Shown: positions 1-5,403 of the stretch, piece after piece
How positions within the stretch are numbered: position 1 is the stretch's first letter
How the letters are laid out: each line of letters starts with the position of its first letter
Source: Coriobacteriaceae bacterium
GTDB lineage: Bacteria > Actinomycetota > Coriobacteriia > Anaerosomatales > SLCP01
Assembly: GCA_003563465.1 (NCBI GenBank)
Contig: PWVH01000149.1
Location: forward strand, 1 to 5,403
Reading direction: 5' to 3'
Length of the DNA: 5,403 bases
Made by a program: the position numbers and the translations under genes
The notes under the pieces: generated by a model
Seen by the model: only the letters and a program-made list of their open reading frames with translations
The model's database searches: none
Told to the model about the DNA's origin: nothing

Positions 1-1
1 C

Positions 2-745
2 AGGCCTTTTCTGCGGGGCCTGCTCGCTCGAGTCGACCTGGTGATCGCTTCGTCTCCGAACATGGTCGAGCACTCGGAGTTCCTCTCGGCGGTTTCGCAC
101 AAGTGCCGGGTCGTGCCCTTCGGCATCGATGTGGGCCGCTTCGCCGCCACGCCTGGAATCGAGCGGCGCGCCGCCGAGCTGCGCGAGGGTCACGAACGCC
201 CGATCGTGCTCTTCGTGGGGCGGCTCATCTACTACAAGGGGGTCGACGTGTTGGTTCGCGCGATGACCAGCGTCGATGCCGATCTCGTGCTAATCGGCAC
301 CGGGCCGCTGGAGTCCGAGCTGCACGATATCGCGACCTCTACAGGCATCGCCGATCGGGTCACCTTCTTGGGCGAACAGCCCCTTGACGAGCTGGTCGCC
401 TGGTATCACGCGGCCGACGTCTTCTGCCTTCCCAGCGTGGCGCGATCGGAGGCCTTCGGGCTTGTCCAGCTCGAGGCGCACGCCACAGGAACGCCTGTGG
501 TGTCGACCGAACTGACGACGGGAGTTCCCTTCGCCAACCAGGACGGGGATACGGGGCTTACGGTCCCGCCGGGCGATGTGGAGCTGCTCGCCGAGGCGCT
601 GCGCACGCTCGTCGAGGACGAGTCGCTTCGTGCCCAATACGGTCGGCGCGCGCTAGAGCGCGTGCGCGCAGGATTCACGATCGAGCGCATGGTCGACGAC
701 ACGCTCGCTGTCTACAACGAGGCCCTTTCCGGGAGAGCGTCGTGA
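2..745 (+). CDS. GT4-family glycosyltransferase, 5'-truncated by the window edge
   Basis: This is the C-terminal two thirds of a retaining GT-B glycosyltransferase (GT4, 'Glycos_transf_1' fold). Such enzymes move a sugar from a nucleotide-sugar donor onto a lipid-linked glycan at the cytoplasmic face of the membrane. The frame is open to the left edge, so the GTG at 41 is not the real start. About 130 N-terminal residues are probably missing compared with the usual 370-390. Numbering the 247 visible residues from position 2, the linker motif VVPFGID lies at about 37-43, the donor-phosphate loop GRLIYYKG at 73-80 (Arg74, Lys79), and the EX7E motif SEAFGLVQLE ends at Glu158 with its partner Glu150. 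ATGTPVV and a TGLTVPPGD turn follow, as is typical of the donor domain. The stop overlaps the next start by four bases (GTGA, 742-745), implying translational coupling. Mannosyl or rhamnosyl transfer is possible, but donor and acceptor cannot be read from the sequence. Confidence 0.93.
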   Translation, partial: RPFLRGLLARVDLVIASSPNMVEHSEFLSAVSHKCRVVPFGIDVGRFAATPGIERRAAELREGHERPIVLFVGRLIYYKGVDVLVRAMTSVDADLVLIGTGPLESELHDIATSTGIADRVTFLGEQPLDELVAWYHAADVFCLPSVARSEAFGLVQLEAHATGTPVVSTELTTGVPFANQDGDTGLTVPPGDVELLAEALRTLVEDESLRAQYGRRALERVRAGFTIERMVDDTLAVYNEALSGRAS

Positions 746-2115
746 GACGCGGTCGCTTCATAGCGCTGGCGGTAGTGCTCGACGCCGCGTTGGTCAACGC
801 CGGTATCGTCGCAGCCTTCTACCTGCGCTTCGGCGGCGAGCTTCCGGCCTTCAACTTCAATGCCTACCTGGGTCTGGCACCCTTCATCACGGTCGTCTAC
901 CTGGCTGCCGGCTACGTATACGGTCTCTACGAGCCGGAGCGCACCGAGGATGCCTGGTCGCTTCTCCGCGCGGCGTTCTTGGCCGTGACTCTTGGAGCGA
1001 TACTGACCGCGGCGATTTCGTTCTTTGCCGGTCCGCGTTTCTTCGCCTTCTCCCGTCTGGCGATCGTGCTCGGGTGGGCGATCGACATTGGGTTGCTTGT
1101 GGGCTGGCGCCTGCTCTTCATGCGCGTTGCGTCGATCCGCTGGCCGGAACAGCGAGTGCTCATCGTGGGCACTGGCGCCGTCGCCCGCGAGCTGGCGCAC
1201 GAGCTCGAAAGTCGCAGGCGGTGGGGCTACCGGGTGGTCGGGTTCGTCGCGGGAAACGCCGAAGAAGATGTCCCTGCTGAGTCCGATATCGACGGCGTGG
1301 CGTTCCTCGGCGGCTCAGAGGACGCCGGCCGCATCGTTGCCGAGCACGGCATCGATCGGGTGATCGTGGTCTCTCCGGTGGAGCTGCGCGGTTTCATCGA
1401 GCGGCTGACAACCGCCGAAGAGATCGACGTGCGCATCGACGTGGTCCCCGAGCTATACGAGGTCTTCATCGGCACGCTGGACAGCGTGCTCTCCGACATC
1501 CCGCTCATGGAGATCACGCGCACCAGCAAGCCCAGGTGGTACGGTCCGGTCAAGCGCGCGATCGATATCGGAGCCTCCCTAGGGCTGTTTGTCCTGCTCG
1601 CGCCGGTCCTGCTCGTCTCGGCTGCAGCGGTGCTCGTGACGATGGGCTGGCCCGTGTTCTTCGTGCAGGAGCGCACGGGCGTCGACCGGAGGCCCTTCCG
1701 GCTATACAAGCTGCGCACTATGGTCAAGGATGCCGAAGACGGGTGCGGCCCCGTTCTTGCTTCGGCCAATGACGAACGCATCACGCCGGTGGGCCGCGTG
1801 CTGCGCAGGTACCGAATAGACGAGCTTCCGCAACTTCTGAACATCCTCAAAGGCGATATGAGCTTCGTGGGGCCGAGGCCGGAGCGCCCGTGTTTCGTGG
1901 AAAGCTTCGCCGAGGAGATTCCCGGCTATCGGGAACGCTTCGGCATCAAGCCTGGCGCCACCGGGCTTGCGCAGGTATCCGGCGGCTATGCGACCACGCC
2001 GGAGCGCAAGCTGAAGTACGATCTCATCTACATGTATCATCAGAACCTGTCCATGGACCTCCGGATTATCATCGACACCCTTCGTGTCGTCCTGACCGGC
2101 AGGGGCGCCAGATAG
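742..2115 (+). CDS. Polyprenyl glycosylphosphotransferase, WcaJ/WbaP-like initiator of surface polysaccharide synthesis
   Basis: The predicted enzyme transfers a hexose- or N-acetylhexosamine-1-phosphate from a nucleotide sugar to undecaprenyl phosphate, the priming step of exopolysaccharide or capsule assembly. Its 457 residues show the large-form layout. There are four N-terminal hydrophobic segments (about 5-27, 41-60, 74-95, 104-128) and a Rossmann-like CoA_binding_3 domain beginning at VLIVGTGAVA (139-148). A membrane stretch at about 275-300 precedes the C-terminal bacterial sugar transferase domain. That domain carries KRAIDI (271-276), QERTG (309-313), KLRTM (323-327), the catalytic Asp360-Glu361 dyad in RIDELPQLLN, GDMSFVGPRPE (371-381) and PGATGLAQVSG (404-414). 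All signature elements are present, so it should be active. The GTG start at 742 has GGGAG at 731-735 at good spacing and overlaps the upstream stop by four bases. The sugar specificity is unknown. Lying after a glycosyltransferase rather than first in the operon is not unusual. Confidence 0.95.
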   Translation: MRRGRFIALAVVLDAALVNAGIVAAFYLRFGGELPAFNFNAYLGLAPFITVVYLAAGYVYGLYEPERTEDAWSLLRAAFLAVTLGAILTAAISFFAGPRFFAFSRLAIVLGWAIDIGLLVGWRLLFMRVASIRWPEQRVLIVGTGAVARELAHELESRRRWGYRVVGFVAGNAEEDVPAESDIDGVAFLGGSEDAGRIVAEHGIDRVIVVSPVELRGFIERLTTAEEIDVRIDVVPELYEVFIGTLDSVLSDIPLMEITRTSKPRWYGPVKRAIDIGASLGLFVLLAPVLLVSAAAVLVTMGWPVFFVQERTGVDRRPFRLYKLRTMVKDAEDGCGPVLASANDERITPVGRVLRRYRIDELPQLLNILKGDMSFVGPRPERPCFVESFAEEIPGYRERFGIKPGATGLAQVSGGYATTPERKLKYDLIYMYHQNLSMDLRIIIDTLRVVLTGRGAR

Positions 2116-2120
2116 GAGAG
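2114..2120 (+). promoter_or_regulatory. Ribosome binding site fixing the GTG 2124 start
   Basis: AGGAGAG overlaps the upstream TAG stop and lies a few bases before GTG 2124. This strong Shine-Dalgarno match favours GTG 2124 over the in-frame ATG at 2196, which has no comparable site, and over the ATG at 1890, which lies deep inside the previous gene. Confidence 0.75.
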
Positions 2121-2123
2121 CGA

Positions 2124-4271
2124 GTGGCCGGTTCCGGCAAGAAGCGCCAGAAGAAGGATTCTGCTAACAAGACGACCCGATCCTTGTCCCAGCCGATGAG
2201 CGATGCTCAACGTCTGTGTTGGGCCTGCCTGCACGTGATCGTGTTCGCGGTGCCGCTTGCCATCTCCAACTGGACATGGCTGCCCTTCGTCGATATGCCG
2301 TTCACCTTCGATCAGTTCGACATCGTCAAGGTCTTCGTGTTGCGCGCAGCGACCCTGGTGGCGATCGCTGCATGGTCTTGGCACATGCTCTTCGAGGGCG
2401 GGACCGTGCGGCGCACCAAGGTCGATTACCTGATTCTGGTGGTGCTCTTCTGGATCGCGCTCTCGGCGGTATTCTCGATACACCCGCCGACAGGGGTGTT
2501 CGGCAAGTACCGGCGCTTCGAGGGGTTTCTCGCCTACGTCAACTATGCGGTGGTCTACTTCCTTGCGTTGCAGTTCCTCGACCGCCTCTCCAGAGCGCGC
2601 TCGCTTGCACGGACGCTCTTCTTCTCGGGAGTCTTGGTGAGCGTCTACGGCATCATGCAGTATCTGGGCATCGACCCTCTGAGTTGGGGGCGGCTGCCTT
2701 TCGAGGAGAACCGGGCGTTCTCGACCTTTGGCAATCCGAACCTCCTCGGCGGGTTCATCATCTTCCCTTTGGTGATCTCGCTTGCATTGGCGTTGAGCGA
2801 GAAGGACCATCGTTGGCGTATCGCTTACTGGGTCGGCTTCCTGCTCGCCGCGGTCTGCTGGATCACAGCGTTCACGCGTGGCGCGTGGATCGGAGGCGCG
2901 GTCGGTCTTCTCGTATTGGGTGTGGCGGCGTGGCGCCTGCGCACGCGTCTGACCCGGGTCGACTGGTCGTTCGCTGGAGTCATCGCCGCAATCTCGGCGA
3001 TCGTGGTCGCGCGCTCTCTCACAGTCGACGACGCGGTGCTCAATGTGTGGCGGCGTCTCGCGTCGATCTTCGAGTTCGATCGTGGCAGCGCGTTGTCGCG
3101 TTTCCAGATCTGGGACGCGGCGTGGAGCGCCACGCTTGATCGACCTGTGTTCGGATTTGGGCCCGACACCTTCAGGCTGGTCTTTCCCGGCTACAAGTCC
3201 ATCGAATACGTTCAGACGGTCGGCCATCTTTCGGTCGCCGATAACGTTCACAACTACTTCTTGCAATTGACTGCCGCGATCGGCATTCCGGGCATGTTGC
3301 TCCTCTACGGGCTCTTCATCGCCGTGGCCGTCCTCTCGTTCAGGACGGCGTTCGTGAAACCTGAGTCCGAGTCGGGCGAAGGGCGGCTGATGCTGTCGGC
3401 GTTCTGGGCAGCTGCGGCAGGCTATCTCGTGCACCTCACCTTCGGGTTGTCGGTCACCGGCTCGACCTTCCTGCTCTGGATCGCGATGGCAGCGGTGATG
3501 GCACCTTCGGCGCGCACGGTCCAGGTTAAGGCGCCTTCGTGGGGGGCGCCCGCCGCGGCGGCGATAGTGCTGGTGGTCATCGTCGCGTCGGTCGGCAACG
3601 TCATCTACATCGCCGCCGACCACTACTATCTCCAAGCGCGTTTGGGTGGGGATTACCAGCGGCGTCTGGCGGCAGCCGAGCGAGCCGTCAGGCTCAATCC
3701 GTACAACGACATGTACCGGGCCGAAGTCGGCATGGCGCACAACGATGCGTTCAGGTCGCTGGTTCAGCAGATAGTGTCCGACCGGCAGGCCGGTCTGGAT
3801 ACCCAAGACCTGGTCGCGCAGGCGCAGCAGGTGTTCGAGCTTGCCGAGGAGTCGTTGCTCGATACGATCGAATTCGTGCCTAACGAATACGACAACTACG
3901 TCTTCCTCACGAGTCTTTACGACCTCGCGGGGCAGACGCTTTCGCCCGAGTACTACGAACGGGCGCTCGAGATCGGACGCAAGGGTATCGAAGTGAGCGA
4001 GTACGGTCCGGCCGTGCGCCTTCACTACTCGATTGCGCTGATGGGGATGGGCGATTATGACGAGGCGGAAGAGCAGCTTCTGTATGCGTTGGAGATGGAC
4101 CCGCGATATGTCGAAGGAAATATGCTCCTCGGTGACGTATACATGAAGAAGGGCGATCCCGCTGCCGCACTGGAATCCTACAGACACGCAAAGGAACTCA
4201 GACCCGACGACCAAGGCATCGACTGGCTGATCTCGGCTGCGGAGGCGAGCATCGCTGCTCAAGCGGAGTGA
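2124..4271 (+). CDS. O-antigen ligase/polymerase-family (Wzy_C) membrane protein with C-terminal TPR domain
   Basis: This is a 715-residue polytopic protein of the Wzy/WaaL/PglL superfamily. These proteins polymerise lipid-linked glycans, or transfer them to an acceptor, on the outer face of the cytoplasmic membrane. A Lys/Arg-rich N-terminus (residues 1-20) suggests a cytoplasmic start. About 12 hydrophobic segments follow between residues 32 and 496. Family landmarks are TFGNPNLLGG (201-210), TRGAW (251-255) and a large loop (about 298-378). The loop holds SRFQIW with Arg326, then GFGPDTF (344-350) and DNVHNYF with His376. The Arg252, Arg326 and His376 pattern resembles the essential Arg and His residues of WaaL-type ligases. 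Residues after 500 are soluble. Two clear TPR units cover about 627-660 (ending EMDP) and 661-694 (ending ELRP), and weaker helical repeat-like sequence starts near 510. The gene begins eight bases after the previous stop, so it is the same operon. Polymerase, ligase and protein O-glycosyltransferase cannot be separated by sequence reading alone. Confidence 0.9.
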   Translation: MAGSGKKRQKKDSANKTTRSLSQPMSDAQRLCWACLHVIVFAVPLAISNWTWLPFVDMPFTFDQFDIVKVFVLRAATLVAIAAWSWHMLFEGGTVRRTKVDYLILVVLFWIALSAVFSIHPPTGVFGKYRRFEGFLAYVNYAVVYFLALQFLDRLSRARSLARTLFFSGVLVSVYGIMQYLGIDPLSWGRLPFEENRAFSTFGNPNLLGGFIIFPLVISLALALSEKDHRWRIAYWVGFLLAAVCWITAFTRGAWIGGAVGLLVLGVAAWRLRTRLTRVDWSFAGVIAAISAIVVARSLTVDDAVLNVWRRLASIFEFDRGSALSRFQIWDAAWSATLDRPVFGFGPDTFRLVFPGYKSIEYVQTVGHLSVADNVHNYFLQLTAAIGIPGMLLLYGLFIAVAVLSFRTAFVKPESESGEGRLMLSAFWAAAAGYLVHLTFGLSVTGSTFLLWIAMAAVMAPSARTVQVKAPSWGAPAAAAIVLVVIVASVGNVIYIAADHYYLQARLGGDYQRRLAAAERAVRLNPYNDMYRAEVGMAHNDAFRSLVQQIVSDRQAGLDTQDLVAQAQQVFELAEESLLDTIEFVPNEYDNYVFLTSLYDLAGQTLSPEYYERALEIGRKGIEVSEYGPAVRLHYSIALMGMGDYDEAEEQLLYALEMDPRYVEGNMLLGDVYMKKGDPAAALESYRHAKELRPDDQGIDWLISAAEASIAAQAE

Positions 4272-4289
4272 CGCCAAGACGTCGCGTCA
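4269..4289. other. Inverted repeat TGACGC-N9-GCGTCA spanning the ligase stop codon
   Basis: Two perfect 6-base arms (4269-4274 and 4284-4289) flank nine bases. The left arm contains the TGA stop of the upstream gene, and the repeat ends 22 bases before the rex ATG. No T-run follows, so it is not an intrinsic terminator. It could be a weak mRNA hairpin or an operator ahead of rex, or chance. It does not match the Rex operator consensus. Confidence 0.35.
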
Positions 4290-4298
4290 GAGAACGTG

Positions 4299-4305
4299 AA
4301 GGAAG
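4299..4305 (+). promoter_or_regulatory. Ribosome binding site of rex
   Basis: AAGGAAG sits six bases before ATG 4312. It selects this start, which gives a full-length Rex N-terminus. The GTG at 4296 opens a different frame with no recognisable protein. Confidence 0.65.
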
Positions 4306-4311
4306 CAGCCG

Positions 4312-4944
4312 ATGACATCACAGGCAGTACCGCCCACCACCGTGGACAGGCTCCCTGTCTATCTGCGATGTCTGCTGCAGGCCAAGGGAATGCGCATGCC
4401 GGTCATCAACTCTGTCCAGATCGCAGAGATGGCCGGCACCAACGCGGCACAGGTGCGCAAAGACCTCTCCTATCTGGGGGAGTTCGGAACGCGCGGCATC
4501 GGCTACGACGTGGACTCGCTGATCACCCAGCTCTCGCGGTGCCTCGGCGTGACCGAGCAGCGCAGAGTCGCCATCGTCGGCTATGGCCGTCTGGGAAGCG
4601 CGCTGCAGAGCTATCCTGGGTTCGAGGAGCGCGGCATGCGTGTGGTGGCCGTGCTGGACGCCGATCCCTCGAAGGTCGGAACTGCCGTAAACGACACGGC
4701 GGTCGAGAGCATCGACGAACTCGAGGCGGTGGTGTCACGCGAGGGAGTCGAGATAGCAGTGCTCACGGTACCGGCGGAGGCGGCCCAAGCGGTCGCGAAT
4801 CGTCTGGTGGCGGTCGGCGTCGGGGCCATAATGAACTTCGCTCCTGTGAGGCTGGACCTGCCGGCCGATGTGGCTGTGCGCCAGGCGGATGTGGCGGGCG
4901 AACTGCAGGTCCTGTCCTTTCATCTAGAACTGCAGGGCAGGTAG
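4312..4944 (+). CDS. rex: Redox-sensing transcriptional repressor Rex
   Basis: Rex is a cytoplasmic homodimer that reads the NADH/NAD+ ratio. It binds operators when NADH is low and releases them when NADH rises, derepressing fermentation and respiration genes. The protein has 210 residues, the usual family length. Residues 1-75 form the winged-helix DNA-binding domain, with the hallmark AQVRKDLSYLGEFGTRGIGY at 46-65. A Rossmann NAD(H) domain follows, with VGYGRLG (89-95) as its glycine-rich loop. LDADPSKVG (115-123) places an acidic residue after the second strand for the NAD ribose, and NFAPVRL at 165-171 is typical of Rex. The C-terminus (ADVAGELQVLSFHLEL) aligns with the family's usual ending, so the gene is complete. 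It starts 40 bases after the polysaccharide operon with no visible terminator between. In Streptomyces coelicolor rex heads a rex-hemACD operon, so a haem-protein gene immediately downstream is in keeping. No canonical Rex operator is seen nearby, so autoregulation is unproven. Confidence 0.96.
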   Translation: MTSQAVPPTTVDRLPVYLRCLLQAKGMRMPVINSVQIAEMAGTNAAQVRKDLSYLGEFGTRGIGYDVDSLITQLSRCLGVTEQRRVAIVGYGRLGSALQSYPGFEERGMRVVAVLDADPSKVGTAVNDTAVESIDELEAVVSREGVEIAVLTVPAEAAQAVANRLVAVGVGAIMNFAPVRLDLPADVAVRQADVAGELQVLSFHLELQGR

Positions 4945-4954
4945 AGGCTTCGTC

Positions 4955-5008
4955 AGCATGCGGCCCGGATCAGCGGACGTGAAATCCTGGCGAGCATGCG
5001 ATGCGGAT
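4955..5008. repeat. Imperfect 16-base direct repeat pair, 38 bases apart
   Basis: AGCATGCG followed by three variable bases and CGGAT occurs at 4955-4970 and again at 4993-5008, with 13 of 16 positions identical. Just after, both copies continue into an AG (CAG in the first, AG in the second). The spacing is close to an integral number of helical turns short of four, so binding by one regulator on similar faces is possible but unproven. Confidence 0.4.
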
Positions 5009-5013
5009 AGTGA

Positions 5014-5029
5014 ATTCTTGTACTAGAAT
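5014..5029 (+). promoter_or_regulatory. Near-palindrome ATTCTTGTACTAGAAT overlapping a -10-like TAGAAT; candidate promoter/operator
   Basis: ATTCT and AGAAT arms flank a central GTAC on the same dyad axis, giving 7 of 8 matched pairs; only 5019/5024 mismatch. The last six bases, TAGAAT (5024-5029), resemble a sigma70 -10 box. No good -35 hexamer lies 16-18 bases upstream, so the promoter call is weak. A transcript from here would carry a leader of about 100 bases before the cytochrome ATG. An operator covering the -10 would be a repressor arrangement. The sequence does not match Rex, CRP/FNR or LexA consensus sites that I know. Confidence 0.35.
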
Positions 5030-5035
5030 GGTCTA

Positions 5036-5060
5036 AGCGCGGCCTGGCCGAGGCTCTTTT
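5036..5060 (+). terminator. Possible intrinsic terminator or leader hairpin with T-run
   Basis: AGC (5036-5038) pairs with GCT (5053-5055), and inside it CGGC pairs with GCCG around a CTG loop. An alternative fold is GCCT (5042-5045) with AGGC (5051-5054). CTTTT follows at 5056-5060. The stem is short and bulged, so it is a weak terminator. It could end the rex transcript. If the -10-like box at 5024-5029 is real, it would instead be the first structure of the cytochrome leader and could act as an attenuator. Confidence 0.35.
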
Positions 5061-5121
5061 CAGTTTCCGGGTCGCGTTCGTTGAGAGACATGCCGCAGGC
5101 ACTGCCGACCTGACTAGAGAT

Positions 5122-5128
5122 AGAGGTG
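5122..5128 (+). promoter_or_regulatory. Ribosome binding site of the cytochrome gene
   Basis: AGAGGTG lies seven bases before ATG 5136 and supports that codon as the start of a reading frame that then runs off the right edge without a stop. Confidence 0.7.
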
Positions 5129-5135
5129 CTGCTCG

Positions 5136-5403
5136 ATGCCCAAGGTGAAACTGCTCCAAGGGTTCAAGGATCCGATCCGTCGACCGCGCTACATCATGTG
5201 GACCGGAGTAGTGGTTCTAGTGGCGGCTGCGTTCGTCACGGTCGCGCTCGGCGCCACGTCGACCTACTGGTTCTGTGCGTCGGTGTGTCACAAGGTCCAA
5301 GACGACACCATCATCTCCTACGACAGGTCGTCCCACTCGAAGGTCTCTTGCATGGCGTGTCACATGCCAGTAGGCCTGGACCCGGTAGGTTTCGTCATAA
5401 AGA
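5136..5403 (+). CDS. NapC/NirT/NrfH-like membrane-anchored multihaem cytochrome c, 3'-truncated
   Basis: The 89 visible residues match the N-terminus of the NapC/NirT family. These proteins are quinol dehydrogenases with one membrane anchor and several c-type haems outside the membrane that feed electrons to reductases. A short basic N-terminus (KVKLLQGFKDPIRRPRY) precedes a single hydrophobic anchor at about 20-40. STYWF then leads into the first cysteine cluster. The first haem site reads CASVCH (Cys47, Cys51, His52), a CX3CH rather than the usual CXXCH. The second is a standard CMACH (Cys72 to His76). The spacing of the two clusters, the SSH motif (His67 in DRSSHSKVSC) and MPVG after the second site all fit the family. 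Haems three and four would lie beyond the edge. NapC and NrfH normally show CXXCHxM at haem one, but here Val54 replaces that Met. The physiological partner cannot be told from this fragment. Its position after rex suggests redox-linked expression. Confidence 0.85.
   Translation, partial: MPKVKLLQGFKDPIRRPRYIMWTGVVVLVAAAFVTVALGATSTYWFCASVCHKVQDDTIISYDRSSHSKVSCMACHMPVGLDPVGFVIK

Larger units (their letters stand above)
4945..5135. other. Intergenic region between rex and the cytochrome gene
   Basis: This 191-base stretch is the only sizeable non-coding part of the window and is locally more AT-rich around 5008-5036. It contains an imperfect direct repeat (4955-4970 and 4993-5008), a near-palindrome overlapping a -10-like hexamer (5014-5029), a possible hairpin with T-run (5036-5060) and a Shine-Dalgarno site (5122-5128). 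No convincing small gene or tRNA was found. It probably carries the promoter of the downstream cytochrome gene. Confidence 0.6.

Noticed and set aside
41..43. GTG as the start of the first glycosyltransferase
   Set aside because: The frame stays open to position 2 and encodes residues (RPFLRGLLARVDL) that fit the preceding part of the GT4 N-terminal domain, so the gene is cut by the window edge.
712..1200. 162-residue minus-strand frame opposite the sugar transferase N-terminus
   Set aside because: Charged, repetitive composition without motifs; a shadow of the membrane-spanning region on the plus strand.
1890..2123. Upstream extension of the ligase frame to ATG 1890
   Set aside because: It would overlap the sugar transferase's catalytic domain by more than 200 bases and adds a non-hydrophobic segment unlike the family. 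GTG 2124 has a strong ribosome binding site.
3550..3561. Perfect palindrome CCGCCGCGGCGG
   Set aside because: It falls in GCC/GCG alanine codons of a transmembrane segment, so low-complexity coding explains it.
2040..4277. 745-residue open frame on the minus strand opposite the ligase gene
   Set aside because: It is Arg/His/Asp/Glu-rich with no recognisable domain, and it mirrors a well-supported membrane protein gene. Long antisense open frames are expected in GC-rich DNA with strong third-position bias.
4296..4982. 228-residue plus-strand frame overlapping rex
   Set aside because: It is a Gly/Arg/Ser-rich shadow of rex in another frame without recognisable motifs. The rex frame has complete family signatures.
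4945..5135. Canonical Rex operator (TTGTGA-N6-TCACAA type) before the cytochrome gene or rex
   Set aside because: Only isolated GTGAA half-sites occur (near 4296 and in AGTGAATTC around 5010-5017), with no matching second half at the right spacing.

Overview
The window is GC-rich (roughly 60-65% by eye), densely coding and entirely plus-strand. It uses GTG as well as ATG starts, preceded by good Shine-Dalgarno sequences. A Rex-type NADH sensor next to a NapC/NirT-type membrane cytochrome c, in this base composition, suggests an anaerobic or facultative Gram-positive lineage. An actinobacterium, perhaps of the Coriobacteriia type, is my best guess. That placement is inference, because no rRNA or other phylogenetic marker is present.

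Positions 2-4271 hold the end of a surface-polysaccharide operon. It contains a GT4 glycosyltransferase cut by the left edge (2-745), a polyprenyl-phosphate sugar-1-phosphate transferase (742-2115, overlapping the GT4 gene by 4 bases), and a polytopic O-antigen ligase/polymerase-family protein with a C-terminal TPR tail (2124-4271, 8 bases after the previous stop). Together they cover priming of the lipid carrier, chain extension, and transfer or polymerisation of the lipid-linked glycan outside the membrane.

Positions 4312-5403 change theme to redox control and respiration. First comes a complete rex repressor gene (4312-4944). After a 191-base gap comes the start of a NapC/NirT-like membrane-anchored multihaem cytochrome (5136 to the right edge). 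It shows one standard CXXCH haem site and one unusual CX3CH site. The gap holds the only obvious non-coding signals: a short imperfect direct repeat, a 16-bp near-palindrome overlapping a -10-like hexamer, a possible hairpin followed by a T-run, and the cytochrome's ribosome binding site.

Only 40 bases separate the polysaccharide operon from rex, with no evident terminator, so rex may be partly transcribed by read-through. The gap before the cytochrome looks like a new transcription unit that Rex might control, although I see no canonical Rex operator there. I found no RNA genes, CRISPR arrays, insertion sequences or signs of recent transfer. The most unusual item is the CX3CH haem-binding variant at the right edge.
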